Origin: Burkholderiales bacterium
Lineage (GTDB): Bacteria; Pseudomonadota; Gammaproteobacteria; Burkholderiales; Burkholderiaceae_C
Assembly (NCBI GenBank): GCA_026400275.1
Contig: JAPLPK010000189.1
Span: forward strand, 1-45,789
Direction: 5' to 3'
DNA length: 45,789 nucleotides
The first letter of the stretch is position 1. Every line of letters starts with the position of its first letter. The notes beneath the pieces are model-generated. The model worked only from the letters and a program-made list of their open reading frames with translations. It did not search any database and had not been told where the DNA came from. The translations under genes and the position numbers were made by a program. Shown here piece by piece: positions 38,180 to 45,356 of the stretch.

Positions 38180-39844
38180 ATGCAACGCACCTGGCACGCC
38201 CATTACCCGCCTGGCATGCCCACCACCCTCGACACCTCGTCCACCCCGGACGTGGTGGCCATGCTGGAGCAGAGCTTTGCCCTGCACGTTGACAGCGAAG
38301 CCTATGTGTCCATGGGCCATGCGCTGCGCTATGGCGATGTGGATGCCTTGTCTTTGGCCCTGGCCGCCTGGCTGCAAGCCCAGGGGCTGCAGCCGGGAGA
38401 CCGGGTGGCCACCATGTTGCCCAACCTGTTGAGCTTCCCGGTGGCGATGGCGGCCGTGCTGCGCGCCGGCTGCATCACCGTCAACGTGAACCCGCTGTAC
38501 ACCCCGCGCGAGCTGCTGCACCAGCTGCAGGACTCGGGCGCCAAGGCCATCATCGTGCTGGAGCCGTTTCTACCCACGCTGGATGCCGTGCTGGCCCAAA
38601 CCGGTGTCACAACGGTGCTGGTGGTCGGCGGTGCGGACCTGCTAGGTCTGCCGGCCGGCCAGGCCTTGCCCTCCCTGGTGGCAGCACCTGCCGCAGCCCC
38701 GCGTGAAGACGGCCGCAGCCGTTTGGTCGATGCGATACGACAGGGCCATGGCCTGCCGTTCCAGCGGCCGCAGATCCAGCCCAGCGACCCGGCTGTGTTG
38801 CAGTACACCGGCGGCACCACGGGCGTGAGCAAGGGCGCCACCCTGCTGCACAGCACCCTGGCCGCCAGCCTGCTGGCCTGCGAAGCCTGGATGCGCCCGG
38901 GCCTGGCGCGCCGCCCGCGCAGCACACAGTTCACCATCGTCTGTGCGTTGCCGCTGTACCACGTGTTTTCTTTTGTGGTGTGCAGCCTGCTGGGCATGCG
39001 GGCCGGCGGGCGCAACATCCTGATCGCCAACCCGCGCGACCAGTCCGCCATGCTGCAGCAGCTCAAGCCCTACAAGCTGCATATGTTCCCGGCGGTCAAC
39101 ACCCTGTACAACGCCCTGCTACAGCACCCCGACTTTGGCCAGCTCGACTTCAGCGAGCTGTGCATTTCCAACGGTGGCGGCAGCGCTGTGCAGCCCACTG
39201 TAGCCAGCCAGTGGCTGGCGGCGACGGGCTGTCCTATCGTTGAAGGTTACGGCCTGTCGGAAACCGCCTCGGCCGTCACCTCCAACCATGCTGACCTGCA
39301 GGCTTTCACCGGCCACATCGGCCTGCCCCTGCCGGGCGTGGACCTGCGCATAGTGGACGATGCGGGCCTGGAAGTGGCCCCCGGTGTGCCCGGCGAGATC
39401 GCCATCAAGGGGCCGCAACTGATGGCCGGCTACTGGCAGCGCCCCGAGGACACCGCCACCGCCATGACGGCCGACGGCTACTTCCGCACCGGCGACGTGG
39501 GCGTGATGGACCCGCAGGGCCATGTGCGCATCGTGGACCGCAAGAAGGACATGATTCTGGTCAACGGCTTCAACGTCTACCCCAACGAGATCGAAGCCGT
39601 GGCCGCTTTCCACCCCCATGTGCTGGAATGCGCTGCGGTGGGCGTGCCCGATGCGGCGACGGGCGAGGCGGTGAAGCTGTTTGTGGTGAAGAAAGACGCC
39701 AGCCTGAGCGAAGCCGCGCTGCTGGACTTCTGCGCCCAGCAGCTCACCGGATACAAGCGCCCGCGCAGCGTGGAGTTCCGCGAGGCCCTGCCCAAGTCCA
39801 CTGTAGGCAAGATGCTGCGGCGCGAGCTTCGGACTGTGCCTTAA
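38180..39844 (+). CDS. fadD: Long-chain-fatty-acid--CoA ligase (AMP-forming)
   Basis: 554 aa acyl-adenylate/CoA ligase. P-loop QYTGGTTGVSKGA, VEGYGLSETASAV, adenine/ribose-contacting YFRTGDVGVMD, hinge RKKDMILVNGFNVYPNEIE, and the C-terminal catalytic Lys in PKSTVGKMLRREL are all present. It activates fatty acids for beta-oxidation or lipid use; chain length is not certain, so the symbol is by family. Start ATG 38180 is preceded by GGAG with 7-base spacing. Confidence 0.87.
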   Translation: MQRTWHAHYPPGMPTTLDTSSTPDVVAMLEQSFALHVDSEAYVSMGHALRYGDVDALSLALAAWLQAQGLQPGDRVATMLPNLLSFPVAMAAVLRAGCITVNVNPLYTPRELLHQLQDSGAKAIIVLEPFLPTLDAVLAQTGVTTVLVVGGADLLGLPAGQALPSLVAAPAAAPREDGRSRLVDAIRQGHGLPFQRPQIQPSDPAVLQYTGGTTGVSKGATLLHSTLAASLLACEAWMRPGLARRPRSTQFTIVCALPLYHVFSFVVCSLLGMRAGGRNILIANPRDQSAMLQQLKPYKLHMFPAVNTLYNALLQHPDFGQLDFSELCISNGGGSAVQPTVASQWLAATGCPIVEGYGLSETASAVTSNHADLQAFTGHIGLPLPGVDLRIVDDAGLEVAPGVPGEIAIKGPQLMAGYWQRPEDTATAMTADGYFRTGDVGVMDPQGHVRIVDRKKDMILVNGFNVYPNEIEAVAAFHPHVLECAAVGVPDAATGEAVKLFVVKKDASLSEAALLDFCAQQLTGYKRPRSVEFREALPKSTVGKMLRRELRTVP

Positions 39845-39866
39845 CTGGACTGCTATTAAATAAAGA

Positions 39867-39904
39867 GCTGCCAGTGCAGTTTCTATCTGCGTTGGCAGCT
39901 TCTT
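39867..39904. terminator. Bidirectional terminator between fadD and the globin gene (family A-like)
   Basis: GCTGCCAGTGCAG (39867-39879), 7-base loop TTTCTAT, CTGCGTTGGCAGC (39887-39899), then TTCTTTT. The stem of 13 bp has two G-U pairs. A-rich sequence on the left makes it usable for the convergent minus-strand gene too. Sequence resembles the family A repeats. Confidence 0.8.
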
Positions 39905-39925
39905 TTGTTTAAAGCGCCTGGGGGC

Positions 39926-40357
39926 TTAGTGCACCGTGATGATTTCGCGGTGCATCGGGGCCAGCTTCGCCAGCAGCTGGTTTTGCGCGGTGAACGGAAT
40001 GCCACGCGCGTCCATGGCGCGCTGCAGTATTTCCACCAGCAAGTTGAACTGCGCTTTGTCGATGCCCAGCTTCTCGTGCGACTTTTTCATCTCTTCGCCC
40101 TCGTACTTGCAAGGGCCACCGCTGAGCTCGCAGACCTGGTCTGTCAGCTGTTCCTTCAGGTAGGCGGGCTTGATGTCGTCAAACATCTTGCCGATGCGCG
40201 GGTCGGCCTTGAGCTGGTTCACAAAGTCGTCCATCAGGAGGGTGATGCCGGGCTTTTCGCCCAGCGACTGGTACAGCGGGGCGGTGCTGGTTTGGGCCTG
40301 GGTGCTGCAGGCAATGCACAGCGCGGCGGCGGCGGTCCATAGGCGGATGGAATGCAT
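39926..40357 (-). CDS. Group 1 truncated haemoglobin with signal peptide
   Basis: 143 aa. Residues 1-22 form a clear Sec signal (WTAAAALCIACSTQAQ), which is unusual since most bacterial truncated globins are cytoplasmic. The 2-on-2 globin domain follows (SLGEKPGITLLMDDFVNQL, DPRIGKMF); the proximal haem ligand is H94 in YEGEEMKKSHEKLGI. Two extra cysteines (VCELSGGPC) could pair in the periplasm. It is expressed after the DUF3034 gene with 10 bases between. O2, NO or electron-transfer roles are possible; no direct evidence. Confidence 0.88.
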   Translation of the reverse strand: MHSIRLWTAAAALCIACSTQAQTSTAPLYQSLGEKPGITLLMDDFVNQLKADPRIGKMFDDIKPAYLKEQLTDQVCELSGGPCKYEGEEMKKSHEKLGIDKAQFNLLVEILQRAMDARGIPFTAQNQLLAKLAPMHREIITVH

Positions 40358-40367
40358 GGTGTCTTCC

Positions 40368-41300
40368 TCAGAATGCGATTTGCGCCGACAGATAGGCGCC
40401 GGTCTGCTTGCGGTCGGACGTGACGCCCGGCACGATGCGGCCCAGGTCCACATAGGCCAGGGTCAGCGACAGGTTTTTGGTCGGCGCCCAGGCAACAAAT
40501 ACATCGGCCCAGTTGTCCTCGCGCAATGCCGAGCCCAGGCCGGCGGCCGCGCCCAGCGCTTCCAGGTTGTTCGGTTTGAAGCGGTACTCGGCACCCAGGG
40601 CCAGGTTTTTGCTCAGCAGATAGGCCACCGACACTTCAGGCTGCAGGCTGCGCTGGTTCTTGCCTGGCGATGCCGAGCCAAAGCCCAGCAGGCCGTTCTG
40701 GTTGGCATTGGTGCTGCGCAGCGTGGTGTTGACCAGCAGGCCCTGCGCCAGGAACAGTTTGGTGGCGCTGACATACAGGTCGGTGCCGCTGCGCTTGGTG
40801 CCCAGAAAATCCAGCACCGAACCCAGCGAGCCGGGGTGTACGGTCTTGTGCTCCAGGCCCACGGCGATCTGCGGCATCCAGCTGTCGCTTTCCAGCACCG
40901 CGTCGCCGGCCACGCGGACCTTGGCGCCCAGGATGTCCATCGTGATGTGCTGGCCCGGCGTGACGCCGAAGGCAGCAATGCCGTTCAGCGCCAAGGCGGG
41001 CGATGCGTCAAAGTCCTGCTGCGCAATCGACAACTCCACCCGGTCGTGGATGCCCACGGCCGCGCTGGCGACGGTCAGGCCGTAGTCTTGGGTGTGTAGA
41101 CGGGTGATGGCAGCGCTGGCGCCGATTTCGCGCTCGGTGGCATTGCTGCCGATGACGGCCCAAGGGCCCAGGCCGCCGCCGGCTGCGCCGTCAATGCTGC
41201 TGACGCCGCCCGTCAACAACAGCTTGCCCGTGTCGGCCTGTGCCCAGGGACTGATGAAGGCAAGTGCCGCGACGGCTAGCGTAGGGTAGTGTTGTCGCAT
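40368..41300 (-). CDS. DUF3034 family protein, predicted outer-membrane beta-barrel
   Basis: 310 aa. Signal peptide 1-22 (ends PWAQA), then KLLLTGGVSSIDGAAGGGL, the family's typical start. The rest is rich in alternating strands and ends in Phe (SAQIAF), as outer-membrane barrels do. Function unknown. It is first in a two-gene unit with an exported truncated globin, a pairing that suggests a shared envelope role. Confidence 0.83.
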   Translation of the reverse strand: MRQHYPTLAVAALAFISPWAQADTGKLLLTGGVSSIDGAAGGGLGPWAVIGSNATEREIGASAAITRLHTQDYGLTVASAAVGIHDRVELSIAQQDFDASPALALNGIAAFGVTPGQHITMDILGAKVRVAGDAVLESDSWMPQIAVGLEHKTVHPGSLGSVLDFLGTKRSGTDLYVSATKLFLAQGLLVNTTLRSTNANQNGLLGFGSASPGKNQRSLQPEVSVAYLLSKNLALGAEYRFKPNNLEALGAAAGLGSALREDNWADVFVAWAPTKNLSLTLAYVDLGRIVPGVTSDRKQTGAYLSAQIAF

Positions 41301-41386
41301 AAAGAGCTCCGTATGTTCGGGCTTGCAGCTTAACGTAAAGCTACATCCCGATACAACTATCGACCCGATAAGCCCGCAAAAATCAA

Positions 41387-42643
41387 CTAAAAAAGCCAGC
41401 CTGTTTGCGCTTCAAAATGTATAGCTGCTTGCGCAGGTGCTGTCTGCGCTAGAGGTGTTTTTTTATCTGAACTATCCGTGGCCGCATCACGCTTGCTCAG
41501 TGCGCCCACCCGCACGCCCAACAGGCGCAGCCGCTTGTCCAGCGGAGCGCGCTTCAGGCTCTGCCCGGCGGCCTGGCGTATGCGCACGGCATCGTCGGTG
41601 GGCAGGCTCAGCGAGTGGTCGCGCGTGGCGATCTTGAAGTCGTCATAGCGCAGCTTGATGCCAATCGTCTTGCCTACGTAGCCCTTGCGCTGCAAGTCGG
41701 CCGCCACCTGCTCGCACAGCCGGGTAAACACCGCGCCCAGCTCGGCCCGGTCTTTGACGGCGTGCAAGTCGCGGTCAAAGGTGGTTTCGCGGCTCATGGA
41801 CACGGGTTCGCTCTCGGTCACCACCGGGCGCGTGTCGCGGCCATGCGCGGCTTCATACATCCAGGCGCCGTAGGCCTTGCCAAAGTGGGCTACCAGCCAC
41901 TGCGGTTCTGCCGCAGCCAATTCGCCAATCGTCTGTATGCCCAGGCCCGCCAGCTTTTCGCCAGCCTTGGGGCCTATGCCGTTGATCTTGCGGCAACTCA
42001 GCGGCCAGATCAGCGTTTGCAAGTCACCTTCATGGACTACAGAAATGCCGTTGGGCTTGTTGAATTCGCTGGCCATCTTGGCGATCAGCTTGTTGGGCGC
42101 CACGCCCACCGAGCAGGTCAGGCCCGTGGTGTCGTGTATGGCCTTCTGTATCAGCCGCGCCAGCACCCGCCCGCCCTCGCGCTGGCCGCCGGGTACATCG
42201 GTGAAGTCCAGGTAGATTTCGTCCACCCCCCGGTCTTCCATCAGCGGCACGATGCTGGTGGCAATGGCTTTGAACTGGCGCGAGTAGCGGCGTATTTCCT
42301 CAAAGTCCACCGGCAGCAAAATCGCCTGCGGGCACAGCTTGGCCGCCTTCATCAGCCCCATGGCCGAGCCCACACCAAACTGCCGCGCCGCATAGGTGGC
42401 GGTGGTGATCACGCCGCGCCCCACGTAGTCCTTCAGCACCGGGAACGCTGCCACCGGAATATCCGCCAGGGCGTCGCCAAAGCGCTGCCGCAAGGCATCG
42501 TCATCCCGCCGCCGCCCGCCGCCAATTACCACCGGCAAGCCCTTGAGCTGCGGGTAGCGCAGCAGCTCCACGGAGGCGTAGAACGCGTCCATGTCGAGGT
42601 GGGCTATGCGGCGGGTGGAGGAGGCGGCTTGTTCGGGTGGCAT
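41387..42643 (-). CDS. dinB: DNA polymerase IV (Y family)
   Basis: 418 aa translesion polymerase. Catalytic residues: D17 in HLDMDAFYASVE and the D-E pair in GVDEIYLDFTD. Relative to E. coli there is an insertion of about 35 residues in the finger region (after VVIGGG, before RGVITTATYAARQFGV), typical of Burkholderiales DinB. The C-terminal tail (TPLAQTAPAQAAIHFEAQ) is encoded by a family A repeat, and the protein ends QTGWLF, which resembles a beta-clamp-binding peptide. The start abuts the decayed intI, so its original promoter may have been replaced. Confidence 0.94.
   Translation of the reverse strand: MPPEQAASSTRRIAHLDMDAFYASVELLRYPQLKGLPVVIGGGRRRDDDALRQRFGDALADIPVAAFPVLKDYVGRGVITTATYAARQFGVGSAMGLMKAAKLCPQAILLPVDFEEIRRYSRQFKAIATSIVPLMEDRGVDEIYLDFTDVPGGQREGGRVLARLIQKAIHDTTGLTCSVGVAPNKLIAKMASEFNKPNGISVVHEGDLQTLIWPLSCRKINGIGPKAGEKLAGLGIQTIGELAAAEPQWLVAHFGKAYGAWMYEAAHGRDTRPVVTESEPVSMSRETTFDRDLHAVKDRAELGAVFTRLCEQVAADLQRKGYVGKTIGIKLRYDDFKIATRDHSLSLPTDDAVRIRQAAGQSLKRAPLDKRLRLLGVRVGALSKRDAATDSSDKKTPLAQTAPAQAAIHFEAQTGWLF
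41421..41455 (+). repeat. Dispersed hairpin repeat, family A, copy inside the dinB 3' end
   Basis: TAGCTGCTTGCGCAGG, loop, TCTGCGCTAGAGG. Outside the loop it is the same sequence as the intergenic copy at 1425-1458. Here it is translated on the minus strand as part of the DinB C-terminal tail. Confidence 0.75.
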
Positions 42644-42690
42644 TTACCTTGTCAGCTCCAGCTGGTCCAGCGGATTGGCCGCACCGCCCG

Positions 42691-43059
42691 CCACTTCGTC
42701 TTTGGTCAATGTGGATGGAATGTGCATGTTCTGCTGCGGACGCCCTACGTTGCTCTGCCATGGAAAACCAATGCCCAGCACAGATCGGTAAAACACATCA
42801 TTGCACCAAGCGCATACTTGTGTGCAGACGCCAACACCTACGTTCGCTGGCCAGAATGGTAAAACCGCTTCTGCTTCCGCCAGCACATGTCCTGTGGATG
42901 CTGCATGCCGCCGGGCTGCGTAGCACTCCAACGGATGAAAAAACGTATCCAGTAAAGGTAAGCCTTTTCGGTCTTGAGGCTATAGTGCAAGTACCGAATT
43001 CGCTCGCGCACCTCATCGAGCAAGCGGGTGGATTGCAACGGAGGCGTGCCGGGTTTCAT
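42691..43059 (-). pseudogene. intI: Integron integrase, decayed and truncated
   Basis: Tyrosine recombinase that would insert and excise gene cassettes. From ATG 43057-43059 the product reads as an IntI N-terminal domain: [38 protein letters not shown]. The rest is spread over other frames: AEAEAVL and then ILASERR, and later YRSVLGIGFPW and GRPQQNMHIPSTLTKDEV. At least three small indels are needed to join these. Homology ends at about 42691, so the whole catalytic domain (R, HxxR and Y residues) is missing, and the junction runs straight into dinB. It cannot be an active integrase. The SOS box before it remains. Confidence 0.88.
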
Positions 43060-43072
43060 GGAAAATTTATAC

Positions 43073-43088
43073 CTGATGTTATATACAG
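43073..43088. promoter_or_regulatory. LexA (SOS) box of the intI promoter
   Basis: CTGATGTTATATACAG fits CTG-N10-CAG with the AT-rich centre of the LexA consensus. It lies 14 bases before the intI start codon. LexA control of integron integrases is established for other integrons. Confidence 0.78.
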
Positions 43089-43200
43089 TATATGTGCCGC
43101 TGGCCCAATGTACAAGCGGCTTGCAGCGTTTTTTTCCACAAGATGTATCGTCAAGCGCCGGATGTATCGACCGGGGTTTGCGGTCTACATTGCGTTAGGC
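43089..43200 (+). other. attI: attI-type recombination site, core GTTAGGC at 43194-43200
   Basis: The region between intI and the first cassette ends in TGCGTTAGGCATC, with a consensus core GTTRRRY. The bases after the crossover point, TTAGGCATC, are matched exactly as complement (GATGCCTAAC) at 43686-43695 at the far end of cassette 1, as expected when a circular cassette has been inserted here. The cassette promoter Pc is probably in this region or inside intI; I could not define it. Confidence 0.75.
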
Positions 43201-43240
43201 ATCACCAAATACACCTTCCCACCTCATCAAAGCCTGAAAC

Positions 43241-43687
43241 ATGAAGACACCGTATACAAAGACCGAACTTCTCTACCTCGCAAGCGCTTTTGCAGTGCTC
43301 GCCCTTGGTGTTGCCTACGGAATTCGTGTTCATGACTTTCACGGGTTGCATAAGGTAGGCGCTTTGATAATTATCCTGGGCCTTGTGTTCGCGTCAAAGG
43401 ACTTCTCCGAGCTTGTTGCCTCCAGAATGACCAAGATGGCACCTTTACAGCGAGAATTTGCCTTTGTGTCCGCCGTCGACGCCAAAGAGGAAGCACACAA
43501 GAAGGTACTGTCTAGCGACGAGAGACGGAGCCTCAGAGCGAAAGTCAATAAGGACTTTGACAAGCACTTGAATGAGACGCTTCATTCGTCAAAGACAAGG
43601 AGCAAATTTGTTGAAGGCTACATTGTCATTATTGGCACAGCAGTGGAGGCATTTGGCGCTGACTTCATGCACTACCTCGCGGGGTGA
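43241..43687 (+). CDS. Cassette 1: hypothetical membrane protein
   Basis: 148 aa, no recognised family. Two hydrophobic helices near the N-terminus (about 9-27 and 37-52), a charged middle with coiled-coil character (about 75-120), and a third, weaker hydrophobic segment near the C-terminus (YIVIIGTAVEAFGADF). Probably an inner-membrane protein. GC content is lower than in the upstream genes. The stop (TGA 43685-43687) overlaps the start of its attC site, the usual compact cassette design. Confidence 0.75.
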   Translation: MKTPYTKTELLYLASAFAVLALGVAYGIRVHDFHGLHKVGALIIILGLVFASKDFSELVASRMTKMAPLQREFAFVSAVDAKEEAHKKVLSSDERRSLRAKVNKDFDKHLNETLHSSKTRSKFVEGYIVIIGTAVEAFGADFMHYLAG

Positions 43688-43817
43688 TGCCTAACCCCTC
43701 GCTCAAGCGGAGCTCCAACGGCAGGCCACCAGGCCCGGTCTGGCGGTACGCGGTACATTTTCGCCAGCCCGGGCCTGGCGTCCTGCCGTTGTCGCCCGCT
43801 TAGCTCGAACGTTAGAG
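43686..43817 (+). other. attC: attC site of cassette 1
   Basis: About 130 bases. Left core GCCTAAC (43689-43695), right core GTTAGAG (43811-43817). Outer arms (CTCAAGCGGAGCTCCAACGG and its partner near 43785-43808) and inner arms around CAGGCCCGG/CCGGGCCTGG pair imperfectly, with the unpaired bases typical of attC. The extended left core is the exact complement of the first bases of cassette 1 at 43194-43203. Confidence 0.85.
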
Positions 43818-43822
43818 CGCAA

Positions 43823-44203
43823 ATGCCTGCTCGCATCAACGGCATAGTCCCGGAAGACATCTCCCTTGCGGCCATGTCAGGGCGGGAGCTTCTTTCGGTC
43901 GTCCTGGGGAAGAATCACATTGAGCTGGTGTTCGAAGGCACCCGGTTGACCGTTGAAAGTGGCTATGAAATTTCCACGCGCGAGGGCAGCAGTGTCGCCG
44001 CGCAAGACGGGAACCTGCGCGAGGGCGCAAAGGCGCTTTCTGACCTAGTGGGTCTCACCATTTTGAGCGCGGCGTGGATCAAAAACGTGGGGCTCCAGTT
44101 GAAGTGGTCTGACGAATCGACGTTTCTTGCGACAGTCAGTTCGTCTGGCTTCGAATCGTTTTCATTCGCTCTCCCCGGCGAGCCCGGAATCGTGGTCGTC
44201 TAA
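43823..44203 (+). CDS. Cassette 2: hypothetical protein
   Basis: 126 aa, no recognised family, no membrane segments or signal peptide. Alternating beta-strand pattern (IELVFEGTRLTVESGYEIST, LQLKWSDESTFLATVSS) suggests a small beta-rich cytoplasmic protein. The ATG at 43823 lies only five bases past the attC core, so there is almost no leader and no ribosome site; either it is translated through the attC or an internal ATG (44 bases further) is used. Confidence 0.65.
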   Translation: MPARINGIVPEDISLAAMSGRELLSVVLGKNHIELVFEGTRLTVESGYEISTREGSSVAAQDGNLREGAKALSDLVGLTILSAAWIKNVGLQLKWSDESTFLATVSSSGFESFSFALPGEPGIVVV

Positions 44204-44206
44204 TGC

Positions 44207-44288
44207 GCTCTAACAGATCAGTCGACACGGACGACCTCACGACGGGCTAGCGCCCGCCATGCGGTCGCCGGTCACTTCCACGTTAGAC
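44207..44288 (+). other. attC: attC site of cassette 2
   Basis: About 81 bases, left core CTCTAAC (44208-44214), right core GTTAGAC (44282-44288). GCTCTAAC is the exact complement of the start of its own cassette (GTTAGAGC at 43811). Inner arms around GACGACC/GGTCGCC pair imperfectly around GGGCTAGCGCCC. Confidence 0.8.
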
Positions 44289-44322
44289 CTCTTCACAATT
44301 TGTTCACAAAAGGAGAAACACC

Positions 44323-44709
44323 ATGAAAAGCAATCCGGTCGGTTGGTTTGAAATCTACGTTCAGGACATGCCCCGTGCGAAGGCGTTTTACGAAGCTGTG
44401 TTTCAAGGCACATTAGAAGAGTTGAAGAATCCTGACCCCAAGGGCTTCCCTGAAATGGAGATGTGGGCATTTCCGATGTCAATGGAAGGCTCTGGAGCAG
44501 CAGGCGCGCTGGTGAGAATGGCCGGATGTCCTTCTGGTGGTAGTACTTTGGTCTATTTCTCCTGTGAGGATTGTTCAGTTGAGGCTGAACGAGCGGCAGC
44601 ACACGGAGGAGAGATATTCAAGGGCAAGATGTCTATTGGCGAGTACGGCTTTATTGCGATGGTTGTTGATACCGAAGGCAATACGATTGGCCTTCATTCA
44701 ATGCAATAA
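44323..44709 (+). CDS. Cassette 3: VOC-family (glyoxalase/bleomycin-resistance fold) protein
   Basis: 128 aa. Opens MKSNPVGWFEIYVQDMPRAKAFYEAVF and ends MVVDTEGNTIGLHSMQ, the paired beta-alpha-beta-beta-beta units of the vicinal oxygen chelate fold. The family includes glyoxalase I, dioxygenases and antibiotic-binding or -modifying proteins; substrate unknown. A strong ribosome site (AAAAGGAG) lies 7-9 bases before the ATG. VOC proteins are common integron cargo. Confidence 0.88.
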   Translation: MKSNPVGWFEIYVQDMPRAKAFYEAVFQGTLEELKNPDPKGFPEMEMWAFPMSMEGSGAAGALVRMAGCPSGGSTLVYFSCEDCSVEAERAAAHGGEIFKGKMSIGEYGFIAMVVDTEGNTIGLHSMQ

Positions 44710-44715
44710 ATGCAC

Positions 44716-44779
44716 GGTCTAACCTTGTGCTCCAAGGGACGCGCCGCAAGCGGCGTGCCTTTGAGCTTTGACGTTAAGC
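44716..44779 (+). other. attC: attC site of cassette 3
   Basis: 63 bases, the size of a compact attC. Left core GTCTAAC (44717-44723), right core GTTAAGC (44773-44779). Arms GCTCCAAGG/CCTTTGAGC and CGCCG/CGGCG fold into a near-complete hairpin. GGTCTAAC is the complement of the start of cassette 3 (GTTAGACC at 44282). Confidence 0.88.
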
Positions 44780-44813
44780 CGACCTAGCTACGGCAGGCAG
44801 CGTAAGTCAAACG
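44774..44813 (+). other. 40-bp cassette remnant between two identical core sites
   Basis: GTTAAGCC occurs at 44773 and again at 44813. The 40 bases between them end in CAAACGTTAAGCC, like the right half of an attC, but contain no left core and no gene. This is probably the leftover of a deleted cassette. Confidence 0.6.
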
Positions 44814-44833
44814 TTAAGCCACACAATTCGGCC

Positions 44834-45352
44834 ATGCTGTATCTCAAGTGCACCCAAGAAATCCAGAAAATCATTGGCATGCGCAAAGAAAATCTCGCTT
44901 TGCCCACGCCTTCCGGCGCGCCTTTGGGCAATTGGTATGTCAATCGCTTCGATCTTGGTCGGCGCAGCGCATATATCTTCATGAGTGAAACGACTCTGCT
45001 GTCGTTCATTTTGTTTCAAGGCAAGAAGCCAACCACCATCGAGTCACTGCCAAGCATGCTGCTAGCCGGGCTGGAGCAACTGCTGCAAATGAAGGGCTTG
45101 CCCGCATCGGCAATCGACAAGGCGTTTGAGCACTACGACGTAGGGCTTTACGCCAAGACGGATAGCAGGTCTGACCTGGGATCACTGAATGATCTCGTCA
45201 AGCATTACCAATGGCGTGTTGAGCACAGTGGCGGCTTGTCCCACTGCGACCTGACTGGCATCATCATGGATGTCAATAGCATGCCGCAAAGACGCATTGG
45301 TTGGCTGACGTCTTGGGATGCAGTTCAGAGTAAGCTATGTTCTCCAACCTAA
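44834..45352 (+). CDS. Cassette 4: DUF6933-like hypothetical protein
   Basis: 172 aa. The pattern MLYLKCTQEIQKIIG, LGNWYVNRFDLGRRSAYIF, KTDSRSDLGSLNDLVKHYQW and DVNSMPQRRIGW matches my memory of DUF6933, a family of unknown function often found in mobile DNA. No signal or membrane segment. Start ATG 44834 lies 21 bases after the core. Its own attC is missing: the sequence reaches ACCTAAC (45347-45353), a possible left core, and is then interrupted by the IS element. Confidence 0.75.
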   Translation: MLYLKCTQEIQKIIGMRKENLALPTPSGAPLGNWYVNRFDLGRRSAYIFMSETTLLSFILFQGKKPTTIESLPSMLLAGLEQLLQMKGLPASAIDKAFEHYDVGLYAKTDSRSDLGSLNDLVKHYQWRVEHSGGLSHCDLTGIIMDVNSMPQRRIGWLTSWDAVQSKLCSPT

Positions 45353-45356
45353 CAGG

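Noticed and set aside
42637-43335. 232-codon plus-strand frame across intI and attI
   Set aside because: Runs through the decayed integrase, the LexA box and the attI core; cannot be a real gene there.
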